Source: Nitrolancea sp040255925 (GTDB lineage Bacteria; Chloroflexota; Chloroflexia; Thermomicrobiales; Thermomicrobiaceae). Taken from it: 27,193 nt of DNA. The notes under the pieces were generated by a model that did no database searches, had not been told where the DNA came from, and worked only from the letters and a program-made list of their open reading frames with translations. Every line of letters begins with the position of its first letter. Within the stretch, counting starts at the first letter, position 1. The stretch is taken from assembly GCA_040255925.1 (NCBI GenBank), contig JBDZVX010000021.1, positions 1-27,193 on the forward strand. Direction: 5' to 3'. Positions 1 to 8,258 of this stretch are shown one piece after another. The translations under genes were made by a program, and so were the position numbers.

Positions 1-1793
1 AGCGGGTCTACCGCCTGACCGGCAGGCGGGATATCGAGTTCGTCACCGAGCCGAAAGTCGATGGCAGCGCGATTTCGATGCTCTACCGCAACGGCGTCTT
101 TGAGGTTGGCGCAACCCGCGGCAACGGTGTGGTCGGGGAGAACGTGACCCAGAACCTCCGCACGGTGCGCAACATCCCCCTTCAGCTCCGCGAAACCGGG
201 ATCCCACTGCCACCAACCCTTGAAGTCCGTGGCGAGATTTTCATGCCGAAGAGCAGCTTCACCGAGCTGAATCGCCAGCGAGGCGAGGAGGGGCTATCGC
301 TTTTCGCCAATCCCCGCAATGCCGCCGCCGGAGCATTGCGGCAGCTCGATGCCGGCATCACCGCGTCGCGCCCGCTCCGATTTCTCGCCTGGGATGCCGT
401 GGCCAGCAACGGGAAGGTTCCGGCCACCCATGCCGAAACCCTCGAAGCGCTGCGATCCTTCGGCTTCCCGGTAACCCCGGACGTCCGGGTGTGCCGGTCC
501 TTGGAGGAGGTCTGGGCCGAGTGCGAGCGCTGGCTCGACGCGCGTGAGCGGCTGGACTTCGAGATCGACGGCGTGGTGGTCAAAGTGAACGACCTGGCGC
601 TGCAAGCGGAGTTGGGTGCCGTCTCCCGAGAGCCCCGCTGGGCGACCGCGTATAAGTTCCCGGCCATTCAGAAGACCACACTACTGGAGGGGATCGAAGT
701 CCAGGTTGGACGTACCGGCACGCTCAATCCGGTTGCCATCCTCGAACCGGTCGAGCTCGGCGGCGTGATGGTTCGGCGGGCGACACTCCACAACGAGGAC
801 GAAATTCGCCGCCTGGGCCTGATGATTGGCGACCGGGTGGTGGTCCAGCGCGCCGGGGATGTGATCCCGAAGATCATCTCGGTCATCGAGCGGGTCCGGA
901 CCGGCCGGGAGATCCCCTTCGAGATGCCGGAGCGCTGCCCGGCCTGCGGATCGAAAGCGGTCCGGTTGGATGAGCAAGCGATGCGGTATTGCGTCAATGC
1001 CTCCTGCCCGGCCCGACTAAGCCAGCAGGTCCGGTACTTCGTCTCGCGCAACGCGATGGATATTGAAGGTCTCGGAGCCAAACTGGCCGCGCAATTCGTT
1101 GAGCTCGGTTTGATTCACTCATTTGCCGATATTTACCGGATTGACTGGGAAAACGTACGTCAACTGGAGGGCTTCGGAGAAAAGCGGATCGAAAACCTCA
1201 AGGCGTCGATTGAAGCGAGCAAGACCCGGCCATTGTCCCGGCTCCTCACCGGCCTCGGAATCCTCCATGTCGGAGAGCGCAATGCCCGGCTCCTGGCCGA
1301 GCACTTCAACACGATGGAGAACATCACGAAGGCCGATATCGAGGAAATTCAGGCCATACCCGGATTCGGTTCCGTCGTGGCGGAATCCATCTACGATTTC
1401 TTCCGTGAGCCGCGAAATCTGGCGCTGATCGAACAGTTACAGGCGCTTGGCCTCAGAATGGAGGAGGGTGTCGAGCAGAAGGAGCCGGCCGAGCAGCCCT
1501 TGGCCGGTAAAACCGTCGTTCTGACCGGCCGTTTGGAATCGATGACGCGCGGCGAGGCGGAGAGTCTTCTCCAGCAAGCCGGAGCTACCGTGACCAGCTC
1601 GGTTTCTCGCAAGACGAGCTACGTCATCGCTGGCGAGGCCCCTGGCAGTAAGGCCGACCGCGCGCGTGAACTCGGTATCCCGATCCTGGACGAGGAGGCG
1701 CTGCGGCGGCTGCTTCCCGGCATCCAGACGGGCAAACAGGAGCTGCCAGATAGCCCGAGCGAACAGCAAGGAGAACGCGATGCACGGTTATAG
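1..1793 (+). CDS. ligA: NAD-dependent DNA ligase LigA (5' end outside window)
   Basis: Seals nicks in duplex DNA using NAD+, in replication and repair. The frame is open from base 3, so the N-terminal part (domain Ia and start of the adenylation domain) lies upstream. The catalytic lysine is seen in EPKVDG (Lys codon 54-56). Further adenylation motifs follow: FEIDGVVVKVND and YKFPA. Then comes an OB-fold, a four-cysteine zinc finger (CPACG from codon 936, last Cys at 1005-1007), helix-hairpin-helix repeats (about 1020-1440) and a C-terminal BRCT domain (about 1500-1730, GKTVVLTGRLESMTRGEAE). This is the full domain order of bacterial LigA, and about 597 residues are visible. The last 14 bases overlap the next small gene. 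Identification is secure; only the start is unseen. Confidence 0.97.
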   Translation, partial: RVYRLTGRRDIEFVTEPKVDGSAISMLYRNGVFEVGATRGNGVVGENVTQNLRTVRNIPLQLRETGIPLPPTLEVRGEIFMPKSSFTELNRQRGEEGLSLFANPRNAAAGALRQLDAGITASRPLRFLAWDAVASNGKVPATHAETLEALRSFGFPVTPDVRVCRSLEEVWAECERWLDARERLDFEIDGVVVKVNDLALQAELGAVSREPRWATAYKFPAIQKTTLLEGIEVQVGRTGTLNPVAILEPVELGGVMVRRATLHNEDEIRRLGLMIGDRVVVQRAGDVIPKIISVIERVRTGREIPFEMPERCPACGSKAVRLDEQAMRYCVNASCPARLSQQVRYFVSRNAMDIEGLGAKLAAQFVELGLIHSFADIYRIDWENVRQLEGFGEKRIENLKASIEASKTRPLSRLLTGLGILHVGERNARLLAEHFNTMENITKADIEEIQAIPGFGSVVAESIYDFFREPRNLALIEQLQALGLRMEEGVEQKEPAEQPLAGKTVVLTGRLESMTRGEAESLLQQAGATVTSSVSRKTSYVIAGEAPGSKADRARELGIPILDEEALRRLLPGIQTGKQELPDSPSEQQGERDARL

Positions 1794-2010
1794 CCTTCCG
1801 ACCCGCGAGCAGGACCCGGTACATGTCGTCCGGACGATCGGGCGATTGGCGCAGATGGTCATGGAACTTCGCGACGAATACGTTCAGGATCCCAAACCGG
1901 CGACGCTCGACCAGATCGAGCGCCGGCTGGATGAGCTTACGGTGCTTCGCGAGCAGCTTCGCCAGCGCCGGGAGCGACAGAATGCCATGCTCGAAGCGGC
2001 CGACGAATGA
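1780..2010 (+). CDS. small helical (coiled-coil-like) hypothetical protein, 76 aa
   Basis: I do not recognise this gene. The start at 1780 is preceded by AAGGAG (1768-1773) with six-base spacing. An upstream in-frame ATG at 1666 has no comparable site and lies fully inside ligA. The product starts MHGYSLPTREQDP and has no Cys or membrane segment. It is rich in Glu, Arg and Leu with heptad-like spacing (IERRLDELTVLREQLRQRRE), so two long helices or a coiled coil are likely. The overlap with the ligA stop codon suggests translational coupling and co-transcription. A partner or accessory role to LigA is only a guess from position. Confidence 0.7.
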   Translation: MHGYSLPTREQDPVHVVRTIGRLAQMVMELRDEYVQDPKPATLDQIERRLDELTVLREQLRQRRERQNAMLEAADE

Positions 2011-2055
2011 GCACCCACGGGGACTGGGGAGTAGAGAGGCCGTGCCGGTGACGAA

Positions 2056-2676
2056 TCAGCCGCCTGCCGCGCTGTTAACGGCGGAGGTTCCGGGCTTGAC
2101 CAACGGCACGTTCTCCCGGCAGAGCGGGCATTCCGACGGCTCCCAGGTGGCGATGGACATCGTCGTCAACGCCAGCAGCGGGTAATCCAGGTTAGTGCTC
2201 GTACCTCCACTCCGATCCACCAGCACCGCGATCCGCGCCACTTCGACATCGTGGGCCTCCAAGGCGGCCAGCGTCTCCCGGATCGACTTGCCGGTCGTCA
2301 GGATATCGTCCACGACCAGCACCCGAGCGCCCGACGTGAAGCGGGTTCCACGCCGGAACTCACGCCCCGGACCGCCGCCACTCTTAGGCTCAGCGTAGGC
2401 GGCCGGGACCCCAAGCTGGCGTGCAAGCTCGAAGGCCAATAGCACCCCTCCGGTCGTTGGGCCGGCGACCACATCGATGCGGTCTCCTTGAACCGCTTTT
2501 GCCAGGACGGTTAGACAGCGCTCGGTCGCGCGGGGATTGCGCAGCAGGTCAAACTTCTCAACGTAGCGGTCACTGTGCCGCCCGGAGGCCAACAAGAAGT
2601 GCCCCTCCTTGACCGCGCCGACGTCGCGCAGCATCCCTTCAAGGTCGAAACCGTCTTCCACGCCCCCTCCAATCAT
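2056..2676 (-). CDS. pyrE: orotate phosphoribosyltransferase PyrE
   Basis: Converts orotate and PRPP to OMP and pyrophosphate in de novo UMP synthesis, in the cytosol. The PRPP-binding motif is clear at residues 119-131 (VLVVDDILTTGKS). GPTTGG near residue 72, the EPKSGG loop near 96 and the N-terminal ASGRHSDRYVEK are typical of the family. The C-terminal CPLCRENVPL is a feature I associate with PyrE of this lineage. The ATG at 2676 overlaps the cax stop as ATGA, which indicates coupling. There is no good ribosome site before it. An in-frame GTG at 2661 follows GGAGGGGG and is a credible alternative start (201 aa). The frame stays open far upstream inside cax, but that part has no homology I can see. 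It is the last gene of the pyr operon. Confidence 0.93.
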   Translation of the reverse strand: MIGGGVEDGFDLEGMLRDVGAVKEGHFLLASGRHSDRYVEKFDLLRNPRATERCLTVLAKAVQGDRIDVVAGPTTGGVLLAFELARQLGVPAAYAEPKSGGGPGREFRRGTRFTSGARVLVVDDILTTGKSIRETLAALEAHDVEVARIAVLVDRSGGTSTNLDYPLLALTTMSIATWEPSECPLCRENVPLVKPGTSAVNSAAGG

Positions 2677-3716
2677 GATAAGAAGAAGAAACCGAGCGCT
2701 ACGATCAAATACACCGCGAGAAGCTGAGCGCCTTCGAGCCAGTTGGACTCGCCATCCACGGAGACGAGTGCCGCGATCGATACCGCGGCGCCCAGCCCTA
2801 CCAGCTCGTAGGAGTTGAAGATGAGATTCATCGGGTTCCCGATCGCCAGGCTCACAAAGACCAACACCGGCGCCACGAAGAGCGCAATCTGCAGGCTGGA
2901 CCCGATCGCGATGCCGAGACTGAGATCCATCTTGTTTCCCATTGCGAACTGGACGGCCACCAGATGCTCGGCAATATTCCCGACGATCGGCACCAGGATG
3001 AAACCGAGAAATAGCTCGGTCACCCCCCATTGGGCCACGACCGGCTCGACAGTGCCAATCAGGATTTCACTCATAACCACAACGGCCGCGGTTGTCAGGG
3101 TGAGGACACCAAGCGCGAATCCAATGCTCCACTCGGGACCTGAATGAGCGGGGACGACCACCGGAGCGCCCTTGTGGAGGAACACGGTATACACGACATA
3201 TAGCCCGTACAGAACCAGTAGCACGGTCGCCACACCGAGGCTAAAGAACTCCGGCGACTGATCGATCAGCCGGTGCGGGCCGATGCTGAATAGGGCTGGA
3301 ACCGCCAGGGCGACCACCGAAAGCGACATCATGGTAGCGGAGATCCCGGCGATGTGCGCGTCGAACTTCTGCCGTCCGTTTTTGAGTCCGCCAACCAGGA
3401 GGCTGAGCCCCAGAACCATGAGAACGTTCCCAAGGATCGAGCCGGATATGCTCGCCTTCACAAGATCGAGCAAACCCTCTCGGATCGCGGCGATGGTGAT
3501 GATCAGCTCCGCCGCGTTGCCGAGCGTCGCGTTGATCAGCGCCCCGATTCGCGGCCCGGTGTATCCGGCAAACTCCTCGGTTGCCTTCCCAAGTACCGCC
3601 GCCAACGGAATGAGCGCGCCGGCCGACGCCAAGAAAATCCAGGTGGAACCGGCACCGAACACCGCAAGGGCGATCGGCACCGGAACGAGGATCAGTAAAC
3701 CGTAGAGGTACTTCAT
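2673..3716 (-). CDS. cax: Ca2+/H+ antiporter (CaCA superfamily, Cax family)
   Basis: Predicted inner-membrane cation/proton exchanger exporting Ca2+ in exchange for H+. Its 347 residues form about 10-11 hydrophobic segments. The two alpha-repeat signatures are visible: GNAAELII (residues 66-73) and GNIAEHLVAVQFA (247-259), each with the glutamate that binds cation in this family. The loop near residue 111 (GGLKNGRQKF) is also Cax-like. The start ATG at 3716 has no ribosome site but overlaps the stop of a 33-codon ORF as ATGA, and its own stop overlaps the pyrE start. It is therefore embedded in the pyrimidine operon, which is unusual for this family. It could move another divalent ion; the substrate is inferred from family only. 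Confidence 0.92.
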   Translation of the reverse strand: MKYLYGLLILVPVPIALAVFGAGSTWIFLASAGALIPLAAVLGKATEEFAGYTGPRIGALINATLGNAAELIITIAAIREGLLDLVKASISGSILGNVLMVLGLSLLVGGLKNGRQKFDAHIAGISATMMSLSVVALAVPALFSIGPHRLIDQSPEFFSLGVATVLLVLYGLYVVYTVFLHKGAPVVVPAHSGPEWSIGFALGVLTLTTAAVVVMSEILIGTVEPVVAQWGVTELFLGFILVPIVGNIAEHLVAVQFAMGNKMDLSLGIAIGSSLQIALFVAPVLVFVSLAIGNPMNLIFNSYELVGLGAAVSIAALVSVDGESNWLEGAQLLAVYLIVALGFFFLS

Positions 3717-3814
3717 GACCGCAGGCCAGGAATGGATTGGAAAGCCCGCACAAGTGTCCCCGCCTGCGAGCCGTTGATGGTGGAGATCTGGGTCAACAGC
3801 AGCGGGCGGTTCAT
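3713..3814 (-). CDS. possible 33-aa ORF bridging carB and cax
   Basis: A short open frame fills most of the 115-base gap between carB and cax. It starts at ATG 3814 and ends with TGA at 3715-3713, which overlaps the cax ATG as ATGA. The product begins MNRPLLLTQISTING and ends FQSIPGLRS. It has no recognised domain. The site before the ATG (GGTGATCG) is only weakly Shine-Dalgarno-like. The overlap suggests that ribosomes ending here start cax, which lacks its own site. It could be a real micropeptide, a translational coupler or a remnant of a lost pyr gene. No homology could be tested here. Confidence 0.4.
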   Translation of the reverse strand: MNRPLLLTQISTINGSQAGTLVRAFQSIPGLRS

Positions 3815-3831
3815 GGCTCGATCACCGGCCG

Positions 3832-6800
3832 CTAATAGCCGACCTGCACGCGCTTGCGGTAATCGCCGAGCGGCTGAGTGGTGTAGGCGTCACTGGCCTT
3901 GACCATCGCCTCGACAATCGCCCGCGCGGTGTCGATCGACGTGATGCAGGGGATGCCACGCTCTACCGCGGCTCGCCGGATCTGGAATCCATCCAGCACC
4001 TCGCGCTGGGCTGGGCCGGGCGTGTTGATCACGGCATCGACTGTGCCGTTTAGGATGACATCCAGCACATCCGGGGAGCCGGTGCCGATGCGTTTCGTCA
4101 CGAGCTGGACCGGCATGCCCACTCGCTCGATCATCGCGGCGGTCCCTTCGGTGGCGTAGATCCGGCAGCCGACCGTCGCGAGCTGCTCGATCATCCCGGC
4201 TGACTCGGACTTTTCCTGATCCGCCAGGCTGATCAACACCGATCCACTCATCGGGATAGCCATTCCCGCCGCGAGCAACGCCTTATAAAAGGCCGGGGCG
4301 AACTCCCGGTCAATTCCCATCACTTCCCCGGTCGATTTCATCTCCGGACCCAGCCGGACCTCGACCCCGCGAAGCTTCGCCATCGAGAAGACCGGGGCCT
4401 TGACCGCGACCAGCGGCTGGCGCGGCCAAAGCCCGCCCTCGAAGCCCTGAGAACGCAAGCTCCGGCCAAGCATCGCGTTCGTCGCCAACTGGATCATCGG
4501 CACGCCAGTGACTTTGCTCAGGAACGGAACCGTCCGGCTGGATCGCGGGTTGACTTCCAGCACGTGGATCCTGCCACTGTGGATCACGTACTGAATATTG
4601 ATCAATCCCACGGCGCCGAGCGCGAGCGCGATCCGAGTTGTGTACTCAACGATCCGCTCCACTTCGGTCGGGTAGAGGTTGACACCGGGGTAGACCGCGA
4701 AGCTATCGCCGGAATGTACTCCCGCTCGTTCGATATGCTCCAAGACGCCGGGAATCAGCACCTCGGTCCCGTCGCAAATGGCATCAACCTCGACCTCTTT
4801 GCCCTGTAAATACTTGTCGATCAGGACGGGATGACCCCGGTCGAAGCTGACCGACGTCTTGAGATAGCGGGTCAAAAACGCGGACGATTGGGCGACCTCC
4901 ATCGCCCGGCCGCCGAGCACGTAGGAAGGCCGAACGAGCACTGGATAGCCGATACGCTCAGCGACCACCAGCGCCTCCTCCGCTGTTGTCACGGCCGCCC
5001 CCAGCGGCTGGGGAATCCCCAAATCCGAGAGGAAGGCTTCGAAGCGGTACCGGTCTTCGGCGACATCGATCACTTCTTGAGCGCTCCCAAGAATCGGAAC
5101 CCCACGATCCCCGAGCGACTCGGCAAGATTGATCGCGGTCTGGCCGCCGAACTGGAGGATCACCGGCACGTCACGCAGGTGCCCGTTCGACCCGTTGCCG
5201 CCAGCTTCGTTGCGGAGCACCTCGCCGACGCTTTCCAGGTCCAGCGGCTCGAAATAGAGGCGATCGGACGTGTCGAAGTCGGTCGAGACCGTCTCCGGGT
5301 TGGAATTGATCATGATCGATGCCCGGCCGGCCTGTGCCAGCGATTGGGCGGCCTGGACACTGCAATAATCAAACTCAATGCCCTGCCCGATCCGGATTGG
5401 GCCGGAACCCACCACCACCGCTTTGGCACGGTCGAGGGGAGCCGCCTCGTTCTCCTCCTCGTAGGTGCCATAGAAGTAGGGGGTCGCGGCCTCGAACTCG
5501 GCTGCGCAGGTATCGACCATCTTGTAGACCGGGAAGATCCCGGCCGCGTGACGCTGTTTTCGGATCACGTCGGCCTCCACTCCGGACAGCCGCCCAATCC
5601 GCGCGTCGGAGAACCCGGCTCGCTTGGCCCGCCAGAGCAGATCATCGGTCAACGGCAGCGTTTCGAGCTCACGTTCGAGATCGACGATCCGCCGGAGCTT
5701 GCGCGTGAACCAGGGGTCGATACCGCTCAATGCGCTCAATTCCTCCGGGCTGTAGCCGCGACGAAGGGCCGAGGCAAGCGCCCAGAGCCGGAGATCGCTT
5801 GGAACCTGGACCTGTTTAAGCAGGGTTCGTTCATTCTCCCGCCAGGCGAGGTCCTCCCATTGCAGGTCCACCTGATCGGATTCCAGCGAGCGTACCGCCT
5901 TTTGGAGCGCCGCTTCAAACGAACGGTCGATCGCCATGACCTCGCCGGTGGCCTTCATCTGCGTGCCGATGGTCCGCTCGGCTCGCCGGAACTTATCGAA
6001 CGGCCAGCGCGGGATCTTCACGACACAGTAGTCGAGGGCCGGTTCAAACGCGGCCGTGGTGCGGCGGGTAACCGAGTTGACCAGGTCATCGAGCCGGCGC
6101 CCAACCGCGATTTTGGCGGCGATCCGGGCGATCGGATACCCGGTCGCCTTTGAGGCAAGCGCCGAGCTCCGGCTCACACGCGGATTGACCTCGATGACGT
6201 AGTACTGGAACGAGTGGGGATCGAGCGCCAATTGCACGTTGCAGCCGCCTTCGATCCCGAGTGCCCGGATGATCTTCAGCGACGACGAGCGGAGCATCTG
6301 GTACTCGCGATCGCTCAGCGTCTGGCTTGGCGCGACCACGATGCTATCGCCGGTGTGGACCCCCATGGGGTCGAAGTTTTCCATGTTACAAATGGTGATA
6401 CAGGTGTCATTGGCGTCCCGCATCACCTCGTACTCGATCTCTTTCCAACCGACCAGGGACCGCTCCAGCAGGATCTGTCCGATCGGGCTCGCGCTCAGCC
6501 CACTGACGACGAGCCGGTCGAGCTCCTCCGGCGTCGTCGCGATTCCGCCACCAGTGCCGCCGAGCGTATAGGCCGGGCGAATGATCAGCGGCAAGGGTAC
6601 TCGGCTAGCGAACTCGTGGGCCTCCCGCAAGGTGTGGATGATCGCACTCTCCAGAACCGGCTCACCGATCTCGATCAGCAGCTTTTTGAACAGCTCGCGA
6701 TCCTCGGCCCGCCTGATTGCTTGGAGCGGCGTACCGAGCACGCGGACGCCATACTGGTCGAGGATTCCGGCATCCGCCAGTTCGACCGCGAGGTTCAGAC

Positions 6801-7083
6801 CGGTTTGGCCGCCAAGCGTCGGGAGCAGACCATCCGGCTGCTCCCGGATAATGACCCGGCGCAGGACCTCGGCCGTCAGCGGCTCGATGTAAACGACATC
6901 GGCCAACCCCTCGTCGGTCATGATCGTCGCCGGATTCGAGTTGACGAGGATCGAACGGATCCCCTCCTCGCGTAACGCGCGGAGAGCCTGGGTGCCGGCA
7001 TAATCGAACTCGGCGGCCTGACCAATCACAATCGGCCCCGACCCGATGACCAGCACGCTGGAAAGTGGCTTGGAGGTTGTCAC
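3832..7083 (-). CDS. carB: carbamoyl-phosphate synthase large subunit CarB
   Basis: Makes carbamoyl phosphate from bicarbonate, two ATP and ammonia channelled from CarA, for pyrimidine and arginine synthesis. At 1083 residues it is the usual full length. The tandem synthetase halves are visible. The first starts with VIGSGPIVIGQAAEFDYAG and the second, near residue 560, with VVGSGPIRIGQGIEFDYCS. Each half has an ATP-grasp NPR motif (NPRVSRSSALASK and NPRSSRTVPFLSK). The last 140 or so residues form the MGS-like allosteric domain where UMP or ornithine binds in relatives. The start is GTG at 7083, overlapping the carA stop as GTGA. Long open frames on the opposite strand are codon-bias shadows. 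Confidence 0.97.
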   Translation of the reverse strand: MTTSKPLSSVLVIGSGPIVIGQAAEFDYAGTQALRALREEGIRSILVNSNPATIMTDEGLADVVYIEPLTAEVLRRVIIREQPDGLLPTLGGQTGLNLAVELADAGILDQYGVRVLGTPLQAIRRAEDRELFKKLLIEIGEPVLESAIIHTLREAHEFASRVPLPLIIRPAYTLGGTGGGIATTPEELDRLVVSGLSASPIGQILLERSLVGWKEIEYEVMRDANDTCITICNMENFDPMGVHTGDSIVVAPSQTLSDREYQMLRSSSLKIIRALGIEGGCNVQLALDPHSFQYYVIEVNPRVSRSSALASKATGYPIARIAAKIAVGRRLDDLVNSVTRRTTAAFEPALDYCVVKIPRWPFDKFRRAERTIGTQMKATGEVMAIDRSFEAALQKAVRSLESDQVDLQWEDLAWRENERTLLKQVQVPSDLRLWALASALRRGYSPEELSALSGIDPWFTRKLRRIVDLERELETLPLTDDLLWRAKRAGFSDARIGRLSGVEADVIRKQRHAAGIFPVYKMVDTCAAEFEAATPYFYGTYEEENEAAPLDRAKAVVVGSGPIRIGQGIEFDYCSVQAAQSLAQAGRASIMINSNPETVSTDFDTSDRLYFEPLDLESVGEVLRNEAGGNGSNGHLRDVPVILQFGGQTAINLAESLGDRGVPILGSAQEVIDVAEDRYRFEAFLSDLGIPQPLGAAVTTAEEALVVAERIGYPVLVRPSYVLGGRAMEVAQSSAFLTRYLKTSVSFDRGHPVLIDKYLQGKEVEVDAICDGTEVLIPGVLEHIERAGVHSGDSFAVYPGVNLYPTEVERIVEYTTRIALALGAVGLINIQYVIHSGRIHVLEVNPRSSRTVPFLSKVTGVPMIQLATNAMLGRSLRSQGFEGGLWPRQPLVAVKAPVFSMAKLRGVEVRLGPEMKSTGEVMGIDREFAPAFYKALLAAGMAIPMSGSVLISLADQEKSESAGMIEQLATVGCRIYATEGTAAMIERVGMPVQLVTKRIGTGSPDVLDVILNGTVDAVINTPGPAQREVLDGFQIRRAAVERGIPCITSIDTARAIVEAMVKASDAYTTQPLGDYRKRVQVGY

Positions 7084-8258
7084 ACCTGTCCCTGCTCCCC
7101 GGCCACCACGGCCGGCCTACCTACCCGTGACTCATATTCCGTTTGTGCAGCCCGGTGGCGCTGGATGGTCCGGATAAACCGGTCGAAAAGATACTGGCTA
7201 TCCTGCGGGCCGGGCGCCCCCTCAGGGTGATACTGGATCGAGAAGACCGGCAGCGAGATGTGCGTCAGCCCCTCAACCGAGCCGTCGTTCAGGCTGACCT
7301 GCGACACGCGCCAACCCTGATCGAGCGGCACGCTTCCAGCCTCGACCTGGTACCCATGGTTCTGAGAGGTTATGTAGACCTGACCGGTTATCAAATCCTT
7401 TACCGGATGATTGCCGCCCCGGTGACCGAACTTCAGCTTGCTCGTCCGCGCCCCGATCGCGAGCGCGAGCAACTGATGGCCGAGACAGACACCCAGGTAG
7501 GGCACCCGGGCATTGATCAGCGAGCGGATCGTCACGACCGCCGGCTCGATGCGCCCCGGATCGCCTGGACCGGGAGAGGTGAGCACGCCGTCCGGGTTCA
7601 AGGCCAGGATCTCCTCGGCAGGGGTGTCGTAGGGAACGACGCTCACCCGTACGCCACGGCGCTCAAGCGATTGGAGAATGCGCTCCTTGACGCCACAATC
7701 GATCACCACCACGTGCAATGATGCGTCCACCTGAAGATCTCGCTGGCTGCCGGTTGTGACATCCCGCACCACGTCAACGTCACCGGGTGACCAGGCGATC
7801 CGGGCTCGTTCCCGGAGCGCCTCGACGGTCCACCGCTGGCGGTCGTGGACGAGCAGCGCCCGCATCGTGCCGTGAAGCCGGAGATGGCGCGTCAACGCAC
7901 GGGTATCGACCGAACGCAACGCCGGGATGCCATGACGCGTGAGGTAGTCCGCGAAGGTGCCGGTCATCCGCCAGTTGCTCGGCTCATCGCAATCCTCGCG
8001 AACGATCATCCCGGCGATCCAGGGCTGGCGCGATTGGTCATCTTCGGCCATGACCCCGTAGTTGCCGATCAAGGGGTAGGTCATGCAGACAATGTGGCCT
8101 CGGAAGGACGGATCGGTCGCTACCTCCTGATAACCGGTCATGGTCGTGGTGAAGACGGCCTCGCCCTCAACGTCAACCGGTGCGCCAAACGGCTCACCGC
8201 CAAAGATCCGGCCATCTTCCAAAACCAGCGCACCCGAGAACCGGTCGGCATTAGGCAT
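7080..8258 (-). CDS. carA: carbamoyl-phosphate synthase small subunit CarA (glutaminase)
   Basis: Hydrolyses glutamine and passes ammonia to CarB. Of 392 residues, the N-terminal CPSase domain covers about 1-160 and the class I glutamine amidotransferase domain the rest. The nucleophile is Cys258 in GVCLGHQ. His344 and Glu346 in HPEG complete the triad. SPGPGDPG and GHRGGNHPV are also conserved. The ATG at 8258 follows a good ribosome site (GGGAGGAGAGG) and overlaps the end of pyrC by eight bases. The stop overlaps the carB GTG. All key residues are intact. Confidence 0.97.
   Translation of the reverse strand: MPNADRFSGALVLEDGRIFGGEPFGAPVDVEGEAVFTTTMTGYQEVATDPSFRGHIVCMTYPLIGNYGVMAEDDQSRQPWIAGMIVREDCDEPSNWRMTGTFADYLTRHGIPALRSVDTRALTRHLRLHGTMRALLVHDRQRWTVEALRERARIAWSPGDVDVVRDVTTGSQRDLQVDASLHVVVIDCGVKERILQSLERRGVRVSVVPYDTPAEEILALNPDGVLTSPGPGDPGRIEPAVVTIRSLINARVPYLGVCLGHQLLALAIGARTSKLKFGHRGGNHPVKDLITGQVYITSQNHGYQVEAGSVPLDQGWRVSQVSLNDGSVEGLTHISLPVFSIQYHPEGAPGPQDSQYLFDRFIRTIQRHRAAQTEYESRVGRPAVVAGEQGQV

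Noticed and set aside
4831..6153. A 440-codon open frame opposite carB
   Set aside because: Lies wholly antisense to the highly conserved carB; long antisense frames are common in GC-rich genes, and the product shows no domain.
6214..6975. A 253-codon plus-strand frame opposite the 5' part of carB
   Set aside because: Antisense shadow of the first CarB synthetase half; no recognisable motif.
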